From contig NZ_CP133671.1 of the NCBI RefSeq assembly GCF_031326345.1, forward strand, positions 1,860,001 to 1,924,000: a DNA stretch of 64,000 nt, in the 5' to 3' direction. Position 1 is the first letter of the stretch. Each line of letters opens with the position of its first letter. Below the pieces are notes generated by a model that was not told where the DNA came from, did not search any database, and was given only the letters and a program-made list of their open reading frames with translations. The position numbers were made by a program, and so were the translations under genes. Origin of the DNA: Aureispira sp. CCB-E (lineage in GTDB: Bacteria > Bacteroidota > Bacteroidia > Chitinophagales > Saprospiraceae). This document shows positions 11,201-19,986 of the stretch, piece after piece.

Positions 11201-11672
11201 TTTTGGCAAACCACCGGCTGTTACTAGATAAATCAATTTGTTCTTTCAAAGGGGCTTTTAGCCCATAGTTATTATTGTCCAAAAAGGTTTTTAGATCCTT
11301 GTAATTGTCAATGTTTTTGGCTTGTGTAAGATGAGCTTCTATGTCCAAGCAACTTGCAATAACCCCTCCAACCAAATCAACAAAAGCTTTGCTTTCGGAT
11401 TGCGAAAGATTATCTTCCATCAGCCCTTCAAAACTCAACGATTCGTCGGAAGATAGGCGTTCTCTGATTAAATCAACTTCCTCTTTGCTAGGCGAGGCAG
11501 CATAAATATCTGCTAAGGTAGCCTCAGGGGTATTCAATCGAGCTTGGATAAGTTTTAGGTAACGCTGTTCAGCCTGTTGTTTAAGGGCAGGCTCATTTTC
11601 TAGTTGTTGAAGTGCTGCCTTAATTTTTTTTTCGTTGCGTGATTCTAAATCACTAAATAGTTGTTTGATCAT
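8289..11672 (-). CDS. Cytoplasmic repeat protein formed by an in-frame duplication of a two-domain unit; function unknown
   Basis: I do not recognise the family. From the ATG at 11672 the protein has about 1127 residues, with no signal peptide or membrane helix. The helical motif ESRNExKIxxAL, then AEQRYLxLIxARLN and ATLADIxAASPSxEEV, occurs four times. Units 1 and 3 (beginning MIKQLFSDLESRNE, the second at base 9947) resemble each other more than units 2 and 4, so the pattern is A-B-A-B. The first A-B ends NYSREIPN and the whole protein ends NYSREVPNVQLPA, so two complete A-B copies are joined by a Ser/Asn/Thr linker (NDSNNNSSTSTNNK). A TTG at 11705 is in frame, but it lies inside the -7 element of a consensus promoter, so the ATG is chosen. 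Confidence 0.8.
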   Translation of the reverse strand: MIKQLFSDLESRNEKKIKAALQQLENEPALKQQAEQRYLKLIQARLNTPEATLADIYAASPSKEEVDLIRERLSSDESLSFEGLMEDNLSQSESKAFVDLVGGVIASCLDIEAHLTQAKNIDNYKDLKTFLDNNNYGLKAPLKEQIDLSSNSRWFAKIARKIYSAKTFKTIYFNHTVFVYANQSLVLKEFMYFILGYREKHPHTPSNAFLAGYETIYIDIAQSTTINLTEVAWILPLKYHINLLDSTIELPDNPLSLGRKKWDLFRISNESAWAFSQNDHFFLSRVTKSELEKILTLLESRKAEKVEKALRALEENIDFKKIAEQRYLPLIKARLNKPNATLADILEASPSPEEVRLVKKIKYLNPEKYTLNLTNLSAKESKAFVDLIGGIIAGSIDINNYIEAVKSTKNQEELNNLLWRRDEDGYGNTLQLSLLRQQDLNPKGWFGQIIQKLLSTNNYNVFYNLDFIHFELDREAAEAFNNSIVLPAFMYYIYRSTYNNGFEINIRQDVFPNLTNLFWVFGSVPTIKIHDQSIDIKKQIPPNNLLNYSREIPNIVVPNDSNNNSSTSTNNKTPNMIKQLFSDLESRNEQKINAALQVLENEPVLKQQAEQRYLKLIQARLNNPKATLADIHAASPSDEEVDLVKKVLSSGNCYDFEYLDESNSKAVVDLVGGIVASCLDMDAYITKAKSITSYDQLWEFYETQFQMLKNALKDPIDLSSNSRWFAKIAKKVRAAKRCYQWRFDHTNFETANKSLVLKEFIYFLFEKKHKDDLDSWAPSIEIDVFQSTPPNLTEAIWLLIYRTNFVIKNTTQVAISPSPLSLELNQNVHFKIEADISDFNHGPYYTAYNEELVKILLKLESRNEQKINKALEELEWNVHYKRIAERRYLPLIRLRLNNPEATLADMYAASPSKKEVNLITSKKFLDIENYTLNLKLASPEDCKTFINLIGGVIAGCMDINKYIQVAKTTKNTTELNALLWTKESSGYGDELSVHLNRHYRLVQTSKYSQPKGWFTDIVKKLSSTNKGSLFHNLDFINFQLKDEVAKAFNEAEMLPEFMYYIYRSTYNNGFEINIKQNIFPNLTNLFWIFGAIPTIKVHDQAINIVEQLPPNDLLNYSREVPNVQLPA

Positions 11673-11702
11673 ATTTGATTTGGTATGCTTTTGAAGACCA
11701 AA

Positions 11703-11734
11703 CAAAACTATCTAGTATTATTATTAAAAGCAAA
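11703..11734 (-). promoter_or_regulatory. Bacteroidota-type promoter for the repeat-protein gene
   Basis: Read on the minus strand: TTTG (11731-11734), 20 bases, TAGTTTTG (11703-11710), matching TTTG-N19-21-TAnnTTTG. Transcription should start near 11696, about 24 bases before the ATG at 11672. Confidence 0.65.
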
Positions 11735-11867
11735 TCAAAAAAATAGAGCTTTTAAGATGCTTACAGTTGTTGTTAGTTGGTTAATGTGTTGAATACTAGT
11801 TGGTTTTGTGCTTGTGTTTGTATATTTGTAAAAATAATTCAGATAAAATTTTCTAAGTAATAAAAAA
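11735..11867. other. Intergenic, no gene seen
   Basis: This is part of the 440-base gap between the repeat protein and the type IX cargo gene. It is AT-rich with no convincing reading frame. The gap also holds a promoter, one dispersed repeat copy and a hairpin terminator, listed separately. Confidence 0.5.
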
Positions 11868-11891
11868 TAGTAGCAGCGCAGCTAACTATTG
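11868..11891 (+). repeat. Dispersed intergenic repeat, copy 1
   Basis: Contains TAGTAGCAGCGCAGCTAACT. The same core, with small changes, recurs near 53158 (inverted), 53282, 55816, 56540 (inverted, degenerate) and 57390. All copies are intergenic. Confidence 0.5.
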
Positions 11892-11928
11892 AAAAAAGAA
11901 AACCACCTCAAATATTGAAGCGGTTTTC
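11891..11928 (-). terminator. Intrinsic terminator downstream of the type IX cargo gene
   Basis: On the minus strand a 12-base stem with two mismatches (GAAAACCGCTTC with GAGGTGGTTTTC, loop of 7) runs into TTTTCTTTTTTC. It lies about 185 bases after the stop codon at 12113. Confidence 0.6.
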
Positions 11929-12112
11929 AAATTCATTAAAACAAAGTACTTAAATTCTAAGCTTTGTGTACAAAACAAAAAAGTATATTAAATATAAAAT
12001 TATACTATTCCAATTTACATTTATTTAACCAAGAGTTGGGTAGAGTTACTATTTTATACTTGATAAAAAAATTCTGTTCTATACGATAGCCTAAAGCTAA
12101 AAATTAAAAATC

Positions 12113-14248
12113 TTACTGTTTGATAATACGTTGGGTCCATTTTTCTTGATCTGTTTTTGCTGTCAAGAAGTAGACACCTGTAGGGAGTGATTCTATATTA
12201 ATCGTCTGTATTTCGGAAGTAACTTGTTTGCTGTTGACGGTTTTTAGTACGCGTCCCATTGCATCAGTTAAAGTATATTGAACGTCGGTAGCAGTGGTAA
12301 GATTCATCTCTATCTGAATATTCTTTGTAGCAGGATTTGGAGTAACCATCAATGGAGAGTTATTCGCTTCTACTTGAGCAATGCTTGTTGTTGTTGAATC
12401 TGGTGCAAAGTGAATACCAATTGAAGGGACATTATCCAAGCCATATCCTAATCCATAAGAATTAGGGGTTTGCCCCACAGCAGTTTGTGTAACTCTAGAT
12501 GTATTAATAAGAAGTGTATCAGGTATGCTCATAAGTCTGTTTAAAGCATAGTTTTGATATTCACCAGCTATAGATATACCATTGCTATAGTTGAATGAAG
12601 CACCTCCACCAGAAGCAGCAGTTTGCACAATCGATATGAAATACATTTGATCATCTTCTAAAGCACCCATCGGATTTCCTAAAGCATCAACAAAGTTGGT
12701 TGCTGTTGCAATGCCATAACTTTTGGGAGCCATAGACGTCAGATTAGTTAGCAAAACATATCCTTCAGCTACCAAAGTCAACTCATCGCTTCCAATATAG
12801 CCATTCGCAGGAGTAGCTCCTGAACCATCGTCTATGGTGTAAATATTCACAACCAGTGTTTGAGAATCAGGTCCACTGTAAGTAGGAATAAAGTAGCGGA
12901 AATCAATAGAATCTATTCTAATATTGTTGGTCTGCCCTTTTGGAAAATGGTATGCAGATCCCCACTCAAAGTGTGTATAATTGCCATTGCCAGGGAAATA
13001 ACGTCTAGAATATGCTACACGATTATCGGATGTACTCAAACCTGCTTTAGATAAATAACTAGAAGTTTTACTAGTAATGTTGAATGAATGGTAAGCAGTA
13101 TCGTTATCTGTAGTAGCATCTGAATGATCGTGAGTTACCCAGTATTTTACACGATATTCTCCAGCGCCATTATTAATAATAAAATCAAGATTTTTTAAAT
13201 AGGCAATAAAAACCTTGCCATTGTACTGTCCCGCTTCTAAGGTGTCCACGTTGAGTGTATCACTATAAACATTGCTCACTAGGTTTCCTGTATTGCTTTC
13301 ATAAAAATCAATTGAAACACGCATTTGTGCATTGTCTTGCGGATACAATGTTTTGCCACCAAAATTGATCAACTTAGCACCCCAGAACCACTCTTTTAAA
13401 TCGGTAGGATCTATGTTTGATAAAGGAAAGTATTGGTTGCCACTTATTCTAACAATATCTCCTTTACCCAAAACATTGTTAACGTGTGATGATTTTCCAA
13501 TTGCAATATCATAATCAGGAGCAATTTCAATGCTAATATCATCAATAGACGCAAAGAAATAGTATGTATCAAAGACAAATCGTATGCGGCATTCTGTTAA
13601 GTTGGTTACTCCTGCTGTTACGGTAGGCATAGGCACACTAACAAAACCAGCTACATCTTCTTCTTGCAAAATTCTATAATCAAAAGGCGTACTCCAAGTA
13701 GTACCATCGTCTGTTGACATAGAAACGCTCAATTCGTCGGTGTTTACTCCATTGGCAACATATTGAGAGAAAAACTTAACGACAAGAGCGGAGTCTGTAT
13801 ACCCAGTTAAGTCAATTCGAGGTGAAATTAATTCCCCTCTATGCTTTGCAGGAGAAGAACCCGCTCCTACGCTGATACTATCGTTATCCAAAAAGTCAGA
13901 ATCAAAGATAGCAATTCCATTACTTAAAGATGGCGAAGGAAGTGGAGTTGGATTATAATAAGGGGGGCTAGAATATAGACCTTGAGAATGTCCTAAAGTA
14001 CTTCTTGTCCAAAAAGCGTGGCTAGCACCTCCTGTTGTATTGCCCCAATTTTCATAAACAGTTAAAGCCGTCCAAGCATTGGGATCATAAGGTCCTATGG
14101 TGTCTTGAATAAATGAATTCTGAAATTCAGCTTCTGCAACACCTACAGAGGAGCCAACTCCCCAGATTTTTGTTTGAGCAAGGGCATCAGTGTTAAGAAA
14201 TAAACTTAGTGCAAGCGCACTAGTGAATAATAGACTAGATTTAAACAT
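12113..14248 (-). CDS. Secreted protein with type IX (type A) C-terminal sorting domain
   Basis: A 711-residue exported protein. The signal peptide is MFKSSLLFTSALALSLFLNTDALAQ (written here as MFKSSLLFTSALALSLFLNT followed by DALAQ). The middle is a beta-rich extracellular region with no catalytic motif I can name; residues about 80-240 (DFLDNDSISVG, AKHRGELISPRIDL, then SIDDISIEIA) look like a MAM/concanavalin-type jelly roll. The last 75 residues (VTPNPATKNIQIEMN, YTLTDAMGRVLKT, LPTGVYFLTA, RIIKQ) are a typical por-secretion type A tail, cleaved after outer-membrane passage. It is monocistronic with a terminator downstream. Substrate unknown. Confidence 0.88.
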   Translation of the reverse strand: MFKSSLLFTSALALSLFLNTDALAQTKIWGVGSSVGVAEAEFQNSFIQDTIGPYDPNAWTALTVYENWGNTTGGASHAFWTRSTLGHSQGLYSSPPYYNPTPLPSPSLSNGIAIFDSDFLDNDSISVGAGSSPAKHRGELISPRIDLTGYTDSALVVKFFSQYVANGVNTDELSVSMSTDDGTTWSTPFDYRILQEEDVAGFVSVPMPTVTAGVTNLTECRIRFVFDTYYFFASIDDISIEIAPDYDIAIGKSSHVNNVLGKGDIVRISGNQYFPLSNIDPTDLKEWFWGAKLINFGGKTLYPQDNAQMRVSIDFYESNTGNLVSNVYSDTLNVDTLEAGQYNGKVFIAYLKNLDFIINNGAGEYRVKYWVTHDHSDATTDNDTAYHSFNITSKTSSYLSKAGLSTSDNRVAYSRRYFPGNGNYTHFEWGSAYHFPKGQTNNIRIDSIDFRYFIPTYSGPDSQTLVVNIYTIDDGSGATPANGYIGSDELTLVAEGYVLLTNLTSMAPKSYGIATATNFVDALGNPMGALEDDQMYFISIVQTAASGGGASFNYSNGISIAGEYQNYALNRLMSIPDTLLINTSRVTQTAVGQTPNSYGLGYGLDNVPSIGIHFAPDSTTTSIAQVEANNSPLMVTPNPATKNIQIEMNLTTATDVQYTLTDAMGRVLKTVNSKQVTSEIQTINIESLPTGVYFLTAKTDQEKWTQRIIKQ

Positions 14249-14336
14249 ATAGTTTTAGTTGTAATTAAGATAAATAATATTTGATAATTGTAAGGAGAGT
14301 AGATAAATAACTATATAGATGATATTAAGTAATCTA

Positions 14337-14360
14337 ACGAGAAGCTAAAAAGCTTCTCGT
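14337..14360 (-). terminator. Hairpin downstream of the 309-residue protein gene
   Basis: A perfect 10-bp stem (ACGAGAAGCT with AGCTTCTCGT) and an AAAA loop, about 127 bases after the stop at 14487. No long T tract follows, so it may be a weak terminator or a protein-binding palindrome. Confidence 0.45.
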
Positions 14361-14486
14361 AGAACTACTAAATTGCTAAATGAAAGGATAAACTAAATTT
14401 AACAGTAACTTTGTCTTTTTCTTTAATGCTAAAGAAAAGGGCAAAATTTTGATTGCTGCTGTTAAGGGGAAATGAAAAAATTAGTA

Positions 14487-15416
14487 TCAAGCTAATGTAT
14501 AGGAGACTTGATGTGTATTGACTAAGTCTTCTAAAACTCTTTTTAATAAAAACAAAGCTTCTTGATGCTTTTCATTTTGAATTAATATTCTAAACGGAGT
14601 AATCGCATTGTTATACAAATCTTTTAACAATTCGTTTTTGTTAGGGTGATGAGCAATAACCGAGGTCACAAAAGGCGATATAAAATAATACATTTCATAA
14701 AGCATTCCTCCATAGAGATAGTCTCTCATAGAAGTATCTCTAAATGCTCTAAATAAATTCAGTTCTTTTTCAATAGATAATGTTTCAACAGCTAAGGTAG
14801 CTATACATGGATCATCTGGAATGTTATCAGGATCTAGACCCCCATAATCCATATAAATATCAGGAATTGGTTGCCCTAATTGATCCAAAGGTTGAAGTAC
14901 TGCAGGAATTGTCGTATCTTTAAGTCCTAAGTGGAATTGAATGGAATAAGTTTGAGGAATATTTAAGATATCCAACAACGAATTAATTCCAAAATAAATT
15001 CCTCTAGTAGCATCCTTATAGGTTGCACGAACCCCTTCGGCATAATACCCCACAAAGTTATGGACCATTTCAGCAACTTCTGTTATTGTAAACAAATCAC
15101 CTTGGTGGTTGTAATAACCACTTTTTGATACCAACGGGCTCCAATTTTCAACATTGTCAGAAGGAGTAACGCAAGGTACTAGAAATAAGTGAATAGAATT
15201 AGGATTGAGTGAATCTCTCAAACCATACATAAAGCGTATTCCTGCGATTTTATCAGAAGATTGAAGCGTTTGATAAATTAAATCACAAGGAATAATGTAA
15301 ATATCATTGTTGATACTTGGGAAATGGTTTTTAAAATTGCTAGTCAAAAATTGAAAGTATTCATTAGAAATAAATGAACCTACATTCTTTACATTCATCT
15401 TTTTGGTTTCTTGCAT
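14487..15416 (-). CDS. Protein of unknown function, 309 residues
   Basis: Not recognised. It is a soluble, probably cytoplasmic protein with no signal peptide, membrane segment or cysteine motif. The N-terminus (SFISNEYFQFLTSNF) and a central stretch (MYGLRDSLNPNSIHLFLVPC, YYAEGVRATYKDATRGIYFG) are the most structured-looking parts. The C-terminal third is helical. Starts at 15416 and at Met7 (15398) are both possible. A near-perfect consensus promoter lies just upstream and divergent from the 15549 gene. This is an isolated transcription unit with a hairpin behind it. Confidence that it is a real gene is high because of the promoter and codon use; function is open. Confidence 0.78.
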   Translation of the reverse strand: MQETKKMNVKNVGSFISNEYFQFLTSNFKNHFPSINNDIYIIPCDLIYQTLQSSDKIAGIRFMYGLRDSLNPNSIHLFLVPCVTPSDNVENWSPLVSKSGYYNHQGDLFTITEVAEMVHNFVGYYAEGVRATYKDATRGIYFGINSLLDILNIPQTYSIQFHLGLKDTTIPAVLQPLDQLGQPIPDIYMDYGGLDPDNIPDDPCIATLAVETLSIEKELNLFRAFRDTSMRDYLYGGMLYEMYYFISPFVTSVIAHHPNKNELLKDLYNNAITPFRILIQNEKHQEALFLLKRVLEDLVNTHQVSYTLA

Positions 15417-15442
15417 ATTTTGGGATTTAAATTAGAATGACG

Positions 15443-15474
15443 CAAAGTTATGAGACTAGTTGAAGTAAGGCAAA
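15443..15474 (-). promoter_or_regulatory. Consensus Bacteroidota promoter for the 309-residue protein gene
   Basis: Minus strand: TTTG (15471-15474), 20 bases, TAACTTTG (15443-15450). It matches the sigma-A consensus of the phylum exactly. The predicted start is about 20 bases upstream of the ATG at 15416. Confidence 0.75.
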
Positions 15475-15548
15475 CCTAAAAAATGGTACTTTTAATATCC
15501 CCAACGTTACTTAAAATCATATAAGATTTTGATTAATAATTAAATAGA

Positions 15549-17126
15549 ATGAATAGGATAAACACAGCCAAACTACATCGATTAATTAAAACACTAAAAA
15601 AAGAAGAGAAGCGATTTTTTAAACTATTTACTAAAAAACAAGACAGAAAAGGAGATGTTTTATATCTAAAAGTATTTGACTATTTAGATAAGTTGGAGGA
15701 GGTTGATCGAGACAAATTCAAGAAAAAGTTTAAGACAGTCAAGGGGTTGAGTGGGTTGCAAAATTACTTGTACAAATTAATCCTTAAAAGTTTGCGCAAC
15801 CAGCCTACTTACCAAGATGTTGATGTTTTGCTGAGAGAGGGGCTCATGGATTTAGAGATACTTTACAAAAAGGAACTATTTATTGATAGCCAAGAAAAGT
15901 TAGAGCAATTGTTAGAGGTGGCGGTACAGCATGACAAAGTATTTTTTCTGCCCATGCTTCACGAATGGTGGTTTATCTTGCAGAATACTTATTTTCATTA
16001 TCACGAAGTAGACAAATCTTTGTTGGAAAGTAGTATTGAGATGTATACTAATTCTATTCAAAATTTACAACAATATCATCTCTATAGAACTCAATTGGGG
16101 CGAATGATGTGGTTGGTAAAAGATCAAGATTCTAAGAATATTGTCGAAGATCTGAATCAAATCATCAAGTTCTTTCCAGAATATGATTCCAATGACAAAC
16201 AGGGCAATATTGCCATTCGAATTCAAGAACTTCAGTTTCGAAGAGTCCATGCCGCTATTTTAATGGATAGTTCGAAGAGTTATTTTTATAAAAAAGAGTT
16301 GGTACAAATGCTGAAGGAATTACCCCCCAAATCCTTTGAAGTGTACGAAGAATATTATTACAAAGCCCTTGCTGCACAGATGGGGAGCGCTCCGAGCTTA
16401 AAAAATTTAGCAGAGACAATAGAAGAGATAGAAACTTTTACGGATGGCAAAACAAAGCACCTAGACAATCATTTATTGATACAAATATTAATTAATAAAA
16501 TAGATTTGTATCTCTTAACAGGAGCCTTTCAAAAGTTTGAGCAATTCATCCAAGAGCGCAAAGATATTGTAGAGCTTATAGTTCATTCGGGTAGCCAGTA
16601 TTATCGCGATTGTTGGTATTATAAATTGATGCTTTATTATTATGGAATAAAGGATTACGCCAATGCTTTGGATACGTTTGAAATGTTCTTGAGCGATAAG
16701 GATGTTAGCATGATGTTCAAGCGCCCTAGTTTGTATCTAAAAATGATTATTTATTATGAAGAAGAGGAGTACATTTTATTGGCTTCTTATCTTAAAAATT
16801 TCACTCGTTTTTTAAGAAAAAGAGAAGCATTGTTAGACCCCGAAAAGCAGTTGATCACTTTAATGGGAAAACTTATTAAGCTTCCTGATTCTGAGCACAA
16901 AGCTATTCTAATTCAAACCAGAAAAGAGATAGCCGATTATTTGACGACGATTGATGCTGCTCAAAAAGAATTTTTAATCTATTTCAATTACATCGGTTGG
17001 ATGGATAGCCAAATTTTTAATGTTCCTTTTACAGATCTTTTCTTTATGCATTTGGGGGTAGTTAAAATTGATTCGATAGAAGAGAGACAAAACGCATTGT
17101 TTTTGGAAAAAGATAATCAAGAATAG
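15549..17126 (+). CDS. Helical protein of unknown function, paralogue 1 of a tandem pair
   Basis: A 525-residue, probably cytoplasmic protein. Residues 1-115 are strongly basic (LHRLIKTLKKEEKRFFKLFT, KKKFKTVKGLSGLQNYLYKL) and almost the same as in the next gene. The remainder is helical and TPR-like in texture but more divergent, with a shared block near residue 395 (LYLKMIIYYEEEEYILLASY) and a shared tail (FNYIGWMDSQIF). No catalytic motif is visible. It starts the operon 15549-19302, with one base between its stop and the start of its paralogue. The basic head could bind nucleic acid or act as an assembly domain; this is speculation. Confidence 0.8.
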   Translation: MNRINTAKLHRLIKTLKKEEKRFFKLFTKKQDRKGDVLYLKVFDYLDKLEEVDRDKFKKKFKTVKGLSGLQNYLYKLILKSLRNQPTYQDVDVLLREGLMDLEILYKKELFIDSQEKLEQLLEVAVQHDKVFFLPMLHEWWFILQNTYFHYHEVDKSLLESSIEMYTNSIQNLQQYHLYRTQLGRMMWLVKDQDSKNIVEDLNQIIKFFPEYDSNDKQGNIAIRIQELQFRRVHAAILMDSSKSYFYKKELVQMLKELPPKSFEVYEEYYYKALAAQMGSAPSLKNLAETIEEIETFTDGKTKHLDNHLLIQILINKIDLYLLTGAFQKFEQFIQERKDIVELIVHSGSQYYRDCWYYKLMLYYYGIKDYANALDTFEMFLSDKDVSMMFKRPSLYLKMIIYYEEEEYILLASYLKNFTRFLRKREALLDPEKQLITLMGKLIKLPDSEHKAILIQTRKEIADYLTTIDAAQKEFLIYFNYIGWMDSQIFNVPFTDLFFMHLGVVKIDSIEERQNALFLEKDNQE

Positions 17127-17127
17127 A

Positions 17128-18666
17128 ATGAACCGAGTAAATACAATCAAATTACACCGACTGATTAAGTCGTTAAAAAAAGAAGAAAAACGATTCTTTA
17201 AGCTTTTTACTAAAAAACAAAAACGAAAAGAAGAGGTTTTTTATCTAAAAATATTTGATTACCTAGATAAGTTAGAAGTAGTTGATCGAGAGAAGTTTAA
17301 AAAGAAATTTAAAGGAGTGAAAGGTCTAAGTGGGCTGCAAAATTATCTTTACAAACTGATTCTTAAAAGTTTAAGAAACCAACCTGCTTACCAAGATGTT
17401 GATGCTGTTTTGCGTGAAGGTTTAGCTGATTTGGCAATCCTTTTTCAAAAGGAATTGCTAGTAGAGGTAGAAGAAAAAAATCAAGAACTGCTAGAACTGG
17501 CCATATTGCATGATAAGGTCTTTTTTCTTCCAATATTCTACGATTGGTGGTTTGTTTTACACAACACTCGTTTTCGTTATGCCAATATAGAAGCATCTGA
17601 TTTTGATGAAAATACACAGCGATACGAGGCAACAATCAAAGCTTTAAACGCTTTTTATTTCTATAGAACGCATACAGGAAAGTTAATGTATACCGTAGAG
17701 GGAAAAAATTCAAGACAGGCTTTTGATGCTGTTCTTGCCATAAAAGAGTCGTTGCCAGTGTATAGTCCTCAAGAAAATACCTATGGTATTACGACAAGAG
17801 CACAAGAGTTGCAATTGAGAAAAATGTTAGGAAATGTTTTAATGGATCCCAACGATTCTTATTGCTATTCTCATCAACTTTACGAAGAACTCAAACAACA
17901 GCCGCAAGAGGTTTTTGAACATTGCAAATTATACTATTATTCGTCCTTGATTAGTATGTTAAACTTTGCGCCCAGTATCGACCAAATGCACATAATTATA
18001 GAAGAAATAGAATCGACGGTCTTAAAGTATCCTAAGAATATTGAGAATAAAAATATCCATATGCATGTGCTTCTGGGTAAAATGGATATACATCTTTTAT
18101 TGGGGGATTTTGAGCAATTTGACCAACTTCTCATCGATAATAAGGAAAAGGTAGCATTTATCAAAAACTACTCGCACAGTCATTATAGAAGTTTGTTTCA
18201 TTACAAAAAAGCGTTGTACCATTATGCTAAAAAAGAGTACTATGAAACGCTAATTATTATTGATGATTTTTTGCTGAAAAAGGAGGTTAATAGTTTGATT
18301 AAAAACCCTAGTTTGTTACTCAAGATGATTATTTACTATGAAGAGGAGGAGTATGTCTTGCTCACATCATTGTTAAAAAATCTTCGACGATTGCTTAGAA
18401 AAAATGAATTGTTGCTGGAAACTGAAAAGGGATTAATTGACTTGTTGAATAACTTGATTAAATTACCCAAACAAGAGCACAAAGAAAAAATGATTGCTAT
18501 TCGAAAGAAAATGGTGGAACAAATTTCCAACTCGCCCAATTACAAGGAGGAGTTTTTAACATTTTTTAATTATATAGGTTGGATTGATCACCAAATAGAT
18601 GGTTCGCCTTTTAAGCAGTTGTTTTTTAGGCATACTGGAGTTATTGAGGTGGGGGAGGCGGAATAG
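17128..18666 (+). CDS. Helical protein of unknown function, paralogue 2 of the tandem pair
   Basis: A 512-residue protein, the product of a local duplication of the preceding gene. The first 115 residues (LHRLIKSLKKEEKRFFKLFT, FKGVKGLSGLQNYLYKLILK) are nearly unchanged, the middle has drifted, and the block LLKMIIYYEEEEYVLLTSLL and the tail FNYIGWIDHQID are kept. The pattern of a fixed head and variable body suggests a shared partner with divergent ligands (inference). The start at 17128 lies one base after the previous stop, which implies translational coupling. Confidence 0.8.
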   Translation: MNRVNTIKLHRLIKSLKKEEKRFFKLFTKKQKRKEEVFYLKIFDYLDKLEVVDREKFKKKFKGVKGLSGLQNYLYKLILKSLRNQPAYQDVDAVLREGLADLAILFQKELLVEVEEKNQELLELAILHDKVFFLPIFYDWWFVLHNTRFRYANIEASDFDENTQRYEATIKALNAFYFYRTHTGKLMYTVEGKNSRQAFDAVLAIKESLPVYSPQENTYGITTRAQELQLRKMLGNVLMDPNDSYCYSHQLYEELKQQPQEVFEHCKLYYYSSLISMLNFAPSIDQMHIIIEEIESTVLKYPKNIENKNIHMHVLLGKMDIHLLLGDFEQFDQLLIDNKEKVAFIKNYSHSHYRSLFHYKKALYHYAKKEYYETLIIIDDFLLKKEVNSLIKNPSLLLKMIIYYEEEEYVLLTSLLKNLRRLLRKNELLLETEKGLIDLLNNLIKLPKQEHKEKMIAIRKKMVEQISNSPNYKEEFLTFFNYIGWIDHQIDGSPFKQLFFRHTGVIEVGEAE

Positions 18667-18711
18667 TGAAAATAATCAAACAAGAATTGAAAAAAGAATA
18701 ACAAAGAGCGG

Positions 18712-19302
18712 ATGAAACATTTAATAGTTGTATTATTTTTTCTGATGAACTGTTCTATAAAGATTGTTTTTTGCCAAAGATCCGATAGGGATCCACTATT
18801 AAATTCTAAAACTAAAATCATGGAGGCAATAACTCTAGGAAATGATAGTCTCAAACTAGAGCTGCTTGAAGCGTTACTCAGTAAAAAAGGAGATAAACGT
18901 ATTAATAACACATGGTTTGAATATACGAATGAAGCTACTCAACAGAATTTTAACGCTAAAAAATCAAAAACTATTCAAGAGGCTAATTTAGGAACTAATC
19001 AGTTTATTGCATTATATTTGATTAGTGCCATCTATTATGGGGATTTAGAATTTTGTGAACAAATTCAAATTCAGTACATGAACTCAACGAATGAAGTTTC
19101 TCAAACAACGAATTTGAAATATAAATTGTGTCGAACATTCAAAGGAGAATCGTTTGTAAGATATAGAGTTGTTGATAATAAAATAGTTACGAAGTTATAT
19201 CTTATTTATAAAAGGTGGTACGAAGCTGCTAAAGCAAAGGGATTAAAGAATGTTCCTCCACCACTAAATGGCACTGTATTTAAGTGGGATGGGGAGCGAT
19301 AG
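18712..19302 (+). CDS. Small exported protein of unknown function
   Basis: A 196-residue protein with a hydrophobic leader (MKHLIVVLFFLMNCSIKIVF, then CQ). Cys15 or Cys21 could make it a lipoprotein or simply end a signal peptide. The mature part is mixed and charged with no motif I recognise. It begins 45 bases after the 17128 gene on the same strand and probably belongs to that operon. Its 3' end touches the IS256-family fragment: the last codons end at 19302 and transposase similarity on the other strand begins within a few bases. The natural C-terminus may therefore have been altered by that insertion. Confidence 0.65.
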   Translation: MKHLIVVLFFLMNCSIKIVFCQRSDRDPLLNSKTKIMEAITLGNDSLKLELLEALLSKKGDKRINNTWFEYTNEATQQNFNAKKSKTIQEANLGTNQFIALYLISAIYYGDLEFCEQIQIQYMNSTNEVSQTTNLKYKLCRTFKGESFVRYRVVDNKIVTKLYLIYKRWYEAAKAKGLKNVPPPLNGTVFKWDGER

Positions 19303-19304
19303 AT

Positions 19305-19832
19305 GTTTATTGAAATGCTCAGGAATATGCTCTTTAAGAGACAAAAGATACGAATATCAAAAGGGCTAAGCCAAATCGACAGTGCTTCTTTAAGTGTATA
19401 TTTCTGTAAACGGGCGTTGAAGTTCTCAATGATATTGGTGGTGTAAATCAACTTTCGAATTTTCTGGGATACCCCAAAAATGCTGTCAGATTTTCCCATT
19501 TTGTTTCCCAGGACTTTAACCACCATTGGGTATTTAGTATTCCAATCAGCCTTAAATTTTTCAAAGCCTTTTTGAGCCATCTCCTCATTACTTGCCTGAT
19601 AAATCTCTTTTATGACTTTTACAACCACTTTTCTATCTTTATAAGAGACATCTCTCAGCGAATTTCTTATTTGATGAACTATACAAATCTGATGAATACT
19701 CTGAGGAAAAATTGCTTGTACAGCCTTATTTAAAACCTTGAGATTATCAGAACAGAGAAACAAGGTATCTTTTACTCCTCTAGACTGTAAATCATCCACT
19801 GCTCCATACTGATGCGCTTTCTTGCTCGACAA
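19305..19832 (-). pseudogene. IS256-family (mutator) transposase, internal fragment
   Basis: About 170 residues align with the central and C-terminal part of IS256-type transposases: DDLQSRGVKDTLFLCSDNLK, QICIVHQIRNSLRDVSYKDR, KYPMVVKVLGNKM and IRKLIYTTNIIENFNARLQK, then a weaker LLKSIFLSISINIYR. The N-terminal half (first catalytic Asp and upstream) and the last about 25 residues are missing, and I see no terminal inverted repeats. The piece is a dead remnant. It lies between the chromosomal operon and the ubiquitin-domain gene, marking the left side of an accessory strip. Confidence 0.8.
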
Positions 19833-19986
19833 TAGACAGACTAACTTAATCTCTTTTTTATAAAAACAGTATTTTTTATATTAAAAAGTATCTAATATGG
19901 TGCTTTGCTGGTATATTTTTTTATTTTTAATTGATATTGAAACTCAATAATTAAATTCTCCACATAAATACTCAAATAATATAGCT

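Noticed and set aside
11673-11705. TTG start for the repeat-protein gene
   Set aside because: The TTG lies inside the -7 element of a consensus promoter, upstream of the predicted transcript start.
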